Below are positions 62,901-64,000 of a stretch of DNA of 64,000 bases, in pieces. Each line of letters opens with the position of its first letter. The first letter of the stretch is position 1. Below the pieces are notes generated by a model. The model was not told the DNA's origin. It saw only the letters and a list, made by a program, of their open reading frames with translations, and made no database searches. Position numbers and translations under genes: made by a program. Source of the stretch: Streptomyces sp. SUK 48 (GTDB lineage: Bacteria; Actinomycetota; Actinomycetes; Streptomycetales; Streptomycetaceae); assembly GCF_009650765.1 (NCBI RefSeq), contig NZ_CP045740.1, positions 930,001 to 994,000 of the forward strand, written 5' to 3'.

Positions 62901-64000
62901 CCCGCTCCTCGATGGCCCGCGTGAGACGCCTGATCGCGTCGTCGCGGGAACTCCTGCCGCTCTTCGTCGCCTGCCACGACGTGATCTTGCTTATCACCCG
63001 GTCACGCAACACCGCTTCCTCCGCACCGCCCCAGCCCTCGGCGAGCCGGCGAACCGCGCGGTCCACCGACTGAAGGAGCTCGGAACGACGCGAGCTGCCC
63101 GAACTCTCCAGCCACTCCCGGATGATTCGAGGCGGCCGGCCGGAGGCGGAGGACTGCCCGGGCGCGTGCGGGGCGAGACGCACCGGCTCCTCGGTGCCGC
63201 CTCCGTCGACCCGCTCGGGGGACGTCCCCGCGGGCGTGGACGCTGTGGGCGGGTGCGCCGTGGGCGTGGGCGGAACGGGCGCGGGGACCGGCTCGTCCGT
63301 GGCGGGGCCGGGCCTGGCCGGCGCGGAGTCCGGCGCGCCGACGGGCTCGGTGTCGGCGGGTGCCGGCCCGTTCGTCGCCGGCCGCTGTTCCGCCGGTTCG
63401 GAGGTGTGCCGGGCGGGCGCGGTCGTCGCGGGAGCGACAGGGGCGGGCTTGACGGTCCCCGCGGTGGGTTCGTCCACCTCGGGTGCGGGCCTGACGTTCA
63501 CCTCGGGCGCGGGCCTGACGTTCACTTCGGGTGCGGGCCTGACATCCGCCTCGGGTGCGGGCCTGACCGCGGTGGGAGCCGCATCGTCCGCCCCGGGCGC
63601 CGACTTGATTCCGGCAGGGGACGAATCGCCCACCTCACGCGTCGGTTCGACCGCCGCGGACGCGGCGTCATCCTCTCCACGCGTCGCCTGGGCGCCGGGG
63701 AGGGTTCGGGTCTCGTCAGAGGTCGCCCGCGCGGGGGTGTGCTCCTCGACGGCGGAGTGGTCGCGGGGAGGGGCTTCCTCCACCGGCACGGCGGTGTTCC
63801 GCGTACCGGCGTCCTTCTCGCCCGTCGTCGCGGGGAGCGGCGTGTGCGTCTCCTCCTCGGTGGTTTTCGCCGCCGCGATCTCCTCGACGCGCTGATCGAA
63901 ACGCTCACGGAAACGGGACACGTCACCACCGGGACCCCACGCCCGCTCCGCATGCCTCGCCCAGCCGGCCGCCTCCTTCGACGTCATGTCATGGCTCTCG
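50962..64000 (-). CDS. Giant protein with embedded lethal-factor-like metalloprotease, 5' end unresolved
   Basis: At least 4341 residues are encoded. The first ATG is at 63987, but the frame stays open to the window edge, so the start may lie outside. Numbering from 63987: residues 1-260 are Pro/Glu/Ala-rich with 8-residue repeats. At 993-997 is HEWAH, with a downstream Glu in RHEYFAQ (1045), the arrangement of anthrax-lethal-factor-type zinc proteases. Around 1579, WLLWCEIAMVRPG holds one of only two cysteines in the chain. Beta-rich regions (about 2200-2880, 3050-3950) alternate with Thr/Glu/Arg linkers. About 4090-4310 is a coiled coil, ending GTDRCAELTGG. No signal peptide is seen. It resembles giant actinobacterial 'lonely Cys'-type proteins; the function is unknown, possibly a polymorphic toxin or scaffold. 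Confidence 0.85.
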   Translation of the reverse strand, partial: ESHDMTSKEAAGWARHAERAWGPGGDVSRFRERFDQRVEEIAAAKTTEEETHTPLPATTGEKDAGTRNTAVPVEEAPPRDHSAVEEHTPARATSDETRTLPGAQATRGEDDAASAAVEPTREVGDSSPAGIKSAPGADDAAPTAVRPAPEADVRPAPEVNVRPAPEVNVRPAPEVDEPTAGTVKPAPVAPATTAPARHTSEPAEQRPATNGPAPADTEPVGAPDSAPARPGPATDEPVPAPVPPTPTAHPPTASTPAGTSPERVDGGGTEEPVRLAPHAPGQSSASGRPPRIIREWLESSGSSRRSELLQSVDRAVRRLAEGWGGAEEAVLRDRVISKITSWQATKSGRSSRDDAIRRLTRAIEERGAEPAPATARPAPAQRRRPRDLGRASSRPLLPVPEHRVEVEGFAPARGFEAEVHLMRVVVPRDVDDRTLDTLVSVDGLLDITIDHVGEHAVLEIVSRPTRSLVHGEDDGRAEPEAVETAFRDALYRIANAPGTARFPAIFPEARGYRVDMDAEELWLQEHPSSQILVHHTVAVPVAGYTKLLAHVLGHMRPAAGPALTAAHEDGRQALVRGEAGGRRFADWLAANPEYEAHVTESDLPDLVGALTLGHVQVAAAFRGRFPRTNHAKDWAAATSRDSLGAVRASLGVAPRAFLADQADVLAQETAAALGLSADPLAQPLRDIGLGQPPTVGEYLDNLLREQPARVVRQYEALEVRSDFEELDSNPDAAGRPRIVPAAVRVEVRSYAPADSRDDDVITQSDALAEVSRKTYNEARAMRGLPPVGGPALHSAPPAPVLDRPRAATVEAPRPGSVPSAEPLSATRLSPALAALADALPGMSARERAARVAALAPGERARLVADPSLVREMRATLGDDGFRELAAEWLVVVPDGVHDPVEARAEAQRLVGEMTADADVAEALLTTGRQLLVVPRDVPFTDLDAFHGLQGAPGRSLSAARGGYARGRAGVPEENLLGEPAAVHGAGTYADGYSSARHEWAHAVESVLDAADRQWIKDVYDAKRAAEAAGETVHWPDGAFPNYSSSDRHEYFAQLTTAYHAANAGIDELSGSRRNNGADWVEQHDPALLPLLRRLYGSGRPAGHDGFVNPLTLTAFRAFWARVEEAPEPAPAPVAPVAEPHPLVPHTAAGSTVRHLAPPAGDGSAARPAIDPRMVGVLRRAFGEGVERSGQFPHLYTALHTLVGAHQATPRFTGTPFDFDTVARRVLRVDPEQRIDPQRRMEALQTVSSASRAGWAGDLPSLVAYRVGRMGALGPGSVLTDAHGAFLGRNLTGHPGLTLDASHVLAPRDDDRLHAAPGPWTGTRGHVVVAERDEESGGVLVALGNGDTIPLDEDEFAALVAADPQRDPQAAVVVGVGPRTGDTSEVLTRLVADAARTRAWGVTRPYRLQPVGDGVRAFAFPPVADGETVPVGLWVPADPGLVPAPGPTIQAGDGTTFTDEDVRSYPIVTSDGRELTGRAHLDEGDVARREEALRQVSDMLYYYDDLEPVPGLTRGASGPLLLLPRGLGGAYVSIGHGERGRIVVPRHSTDANHAVPPRELGGVLARRPSVQRLAPDVPLWLLWCEIAMVRPGADPLARPAAAQEVANQTGHPVLASDATVAIEEAHDGYPARVVKTDDPARPRYRWYQFLPEPDGRRLGALADLAGLPADTARRTSRVLRWVRALRLVHGFDIDTRPDRQEEFHALLAGFGALERQRLSQGAEPLTWQELEDLTHASARQSGAEPGPVTAGTLHRMLHAAGAGTLGLPAPRQGGEVRQAPPVPERAAPGTSDVLLAPPTPPAPTREAPAGSDRVADIVRMVEEMSRRAEEHEAAETRSAPEAERGAGTETAPLEDTLPETAPATRAPVPADERPVPVREAPAVREAPARATPDAYLAERGLAPVHIMPIGDTLAHLLTAVAPAETAALARGERPATPAELRERFAQALAADLALPEDRRTLALPADGPRPGVPLLPEAGPDALVAGVRSGEGPASSEWLALAVAAPVLGLRLTVVLPDGRTWAAGPREGREAVLLHSPDPAPHTSPWSATEAAGATRGTERTTPHPPAVRPAATTAHPPARTAPETFFGIETRPVPESRRPAGTTPAPHPEETTARETGAVRARERTTPSGTGVPPREAATATGTETVVRPREEVTTGETGTVRPPREEVTTLETTEPPATPETTGTTLPAFSPYIHAYGTRHDGSVGFVAWELPSAEVLDGLREQIMTALRLEPGSTREEVRADLAEALGSAEIAENLPQVRGRRGHRLTVRVGDVAHTVDVRMRLTAPGPDLRTGITRNLPRTRRLERQSEGVQALTSTQGSGTSRTVTLPYVALPEPLAGPVRWVAVTVAPSVTLRQRTLNVGLSESLSVKVLQRAGDDAGAVRFDGVWQVRVDADADSAEGWGDERVHGPMYLWFPGNRIGAEGTAVTLPRAAGLDTFPLWGVEDVLDTDVRPAQVLDHPELPGLRDLGEESRQALEGFLDEQMNRGSLHLQRDRGVMSPLLTDDRGTALGLVRVRAVVTPGEPTARTADGAKSLEIRFTHSTGTDRTARVVSGAGLSVNVAPGFTASTAAGHPGAADRWGGRVYAKFLGSWQSGDTLATGSKAGLMHGLTTSSGQLLAPAAVTYEFSFLRAGGGTQGPVRVVRGEESVQLRLLPQDTAAGAAPTDEELRALPPHLDSLAAIGYTAVPLALDGVDEIFDRAETRLRELRYLPPLEHRVWEGRFQERLARAQLANLQRFEQLRSAIGRAAALPDGVEGGRPLWLELPTLTGTTRAELRLSVTRDRVPRAGETGAPAARHELRLPDIGTAATGSHEARGTRERSTVLGAGAGFGGGPRQPADNWAVDYGADGVLNRTWTQAATGGSAVATEQALANSSEGTEIFAVPARVALDLYEGTSPEPVARFAEPPAPPQPETGTAPGGRIAAGTATEEDTPGLDVVPGTETTRLRDLPPRADTAPRTGTTRADGTEGTGTTRAEPTRTERTRTEPIRVEGTEETPRERPGTEEAVAPRPPQAPPGTAPATVRLAVSHHRTEPGTPRPAETGTGTEAPAGPREVPEVPAYTIRAPRTGPGQDNDRTRLGLVDAEGSPLPGVTRLPDDATPDIFRGSEAIQEALRLVAAGTYPGRPDSGTFGRVAGAVARGAAVLPFVSSAGAHLAGQDPRDRGAFANQSAYQQLRVASLLARAHQILNGVYTAEGIVLPGLGADRHLAVDVEGYLHHPSVAATFPVSGQSDVNATDLAATRRTRGSATTGTFEVTALRGAPRPTPQGTVARIIQGNVAGTLSRAHRGEHFDDVAATSATTRGGTEGADQHLVTADLTLLLTVRRGTANVLGNAVGLGSAQDITLAIDIPGAVQFRLSPTQLLREARWFAGIEGVTVPAAPTETVSLPDDFARTRTPGFGAVLAVTQLDDAITRRPRRDRMGREAIRLVERVAPGVTRPGHIAHLPGVASRIADLTASPGLRALVARGSVSLWFRYGARTDARLVELTLHAETEAQTPALRRVQGRPGAEKTGVEQQSTHAPANRIESDTVSRVVTGLLDLGLRAPRGGPAGYTDRWSALPSASRSHALTRRSDRTADERFWQRTDSVADFDRVGYRLTASVRTALIPADVFDLLGGLLGRGLTAVANRGERSVLRAALDGFLHGVPVQQVTVPADVALRFAAADTLAHAAEERAARATAEWTPLRPRVSEQDPRLVPAGAEGAEDGRPLRVHPRFVPTGTTPLSHFNGFPELAEAIRTVSPGVEGHWGLMADRNPDAADARLTELAHAGRGAALTAPGTAAGLHPRMPGSWPVLSENGSRVSLQVSVYAPRPFAPGTSDIAADSARTRTRVDVSTASSSRGLELGQRFAFSATRRNDHVAGGSQPLLSGQPVTRSTDSNVTTGGQQRVKTGTTSEGDTYTHLAHADVVVTVSGPEGDRYVTGSVTVRAGERDLLGYGVVTTPSQPWAYDMAALLRERRGAPTAPREASVAAPAYDAADPHAWRREPVTELPRVLASGLSPEPDDVQLWVDLGDDPDGAVLARALYVGTRVAEIAHRRVELAVRGATGLRFWPLDADGSLADVTVATRPGWEELRTAGRTFTAETAAEATAVARWQPLDARLEGLRGDVREAEGTRERLRLRAQEAQMSHQEARSTENGVRARHGEVNALLTRAERDITTREAQVKEAADKLHAADERVRLAREAAAPSPDGTPVPDTAVSALHEAERAQREALRELGGREGALETVRDDVDRLTGALRRLDEELTNAEKVTESRRLALEEVRETHRDAVEKHEEAVRVLDGVTGEVRRLREEQREHHVLAQRAWQSMAGLAGRLGTDRCAELTGGSGFPLDTLTPGSRGR
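63478..63573 (-). repeat. Four 24-bp tandem repeats in the giant gene
   Basis: Units 63478-63501, 63502-63525, 63526-63549 and 63550-63573 encode four copies of an 8-residue RPAPE-x-x-V motif in the disordered N-terminal region. The first two units differ at one base, and the others have drifted more. Confidence 0.88.

Noticed and set aside
63478..63573. Four 24-bp repeats considered as a CRISPR-like array
   Set aside because: The units are contiguous with no spacers and encode an in-frame Pro/Glu repeat.
1..64000. Search for tRNA, rRNA, IS elements and attachment sites
   Set aside because: No cloverleaf with CCA end, rRNA core sequence, transposase gene or flanking target duplication could be recognised.

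Overview
The window reads as Streptomyces (or a very close relative). GC is very high with strong third-position bias. Starts are often GTG or TTG, neighbouring genes overlap by GTGA or ATGA, two genes carry rare TTA codons, and DmdR-type iron boxes and a Zur-type operator are visible. No rRNA, tRNA, CRISPR array or insertion sequence was recognised.

Left part (1-11.7 kb). A partial unknown gene, a DUF4230 protein and a VanZ-like protein come first. An iron-uptake locus follows: two exporter-fold ABC half-transporters whose degenerate motifs complement each other, an AraC-type regulator, two FecCD-type permeases and two siderophore-binding lipoproteins. Iron boxes lie at 6038-6056 and 7008-7026. 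A catalase gene (11.7-13.2 kb) converges on this locus across a strong bidirectional terminator.

Zinc-responsive block (13.5-17.3 kb). Cysteine-poor ('C-minus') paralogues of S14 and L28 are transcribed leftward. L33, L31, a CobW-like protein, S18 and L32 run rightward. A Zur-type operator lies between the two arms. The block ends in a wrecked second CobW gene, broken first by a 19-bp duplication in its P-loop. A TsaD homologue with its own palindromic promoter, a GNAT protein and an ABM-domain protein follow. Next come an ArsR-type regulator and an MFS pump, divergent around a perfect inverted repeat.

Small putative peptide-modification module (21.9-24.1 kb). It holds a 53-residue acidic-tailed peptide gene, a strong hairpin, an M29-aminopeptidase-like protein with all five metal ligands, and a methyltransferase. 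It resembles a RiPP cassette of a type I do not recognise. An NmrA-like reductase and a membrane metallophosphoesterase follow.

Biosynthetic gene cluster (26.4-45.1 kb). This is a dissociated NRPS-like pathway in two divergent units that share a 15-bp palindromic operator. The leftward unit encodes a free-standing condensation domain, a double ATP-grasp ligase, a carbamoyltransferase, a KamA-type radical SAM protein, a frameshifted aminotransferase, a mycothiol-dependent-isomerase-like protein, a BtrH-carrier fusion, an acyl carrier protein, two acyl-CoA-dehydrogenase-like flavoproteins, a phosphopantetheinyl transferase and an adenylation enzyme. The rightward unit encodes a second adenylation enzyme and an MFS exporter. 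The product looks like a small carbamoylated peptide or amide containing a rearranged, possibly dehydrogenated amino acid. I cannot match it to a known metabolite.

Right part (45-64 kb). A secreted phospholipase D and a STAND-type ATPase each carry a TTA codon. A membrane-anchored ricin-type lectin follows. The last gene encodes a giant protein of at least 4341 residues with only two cysteines, an embedded anthrax-lethal-factor-like HEWAH protease motif and a long C-terminal coiled coil. It runs off the window edge.
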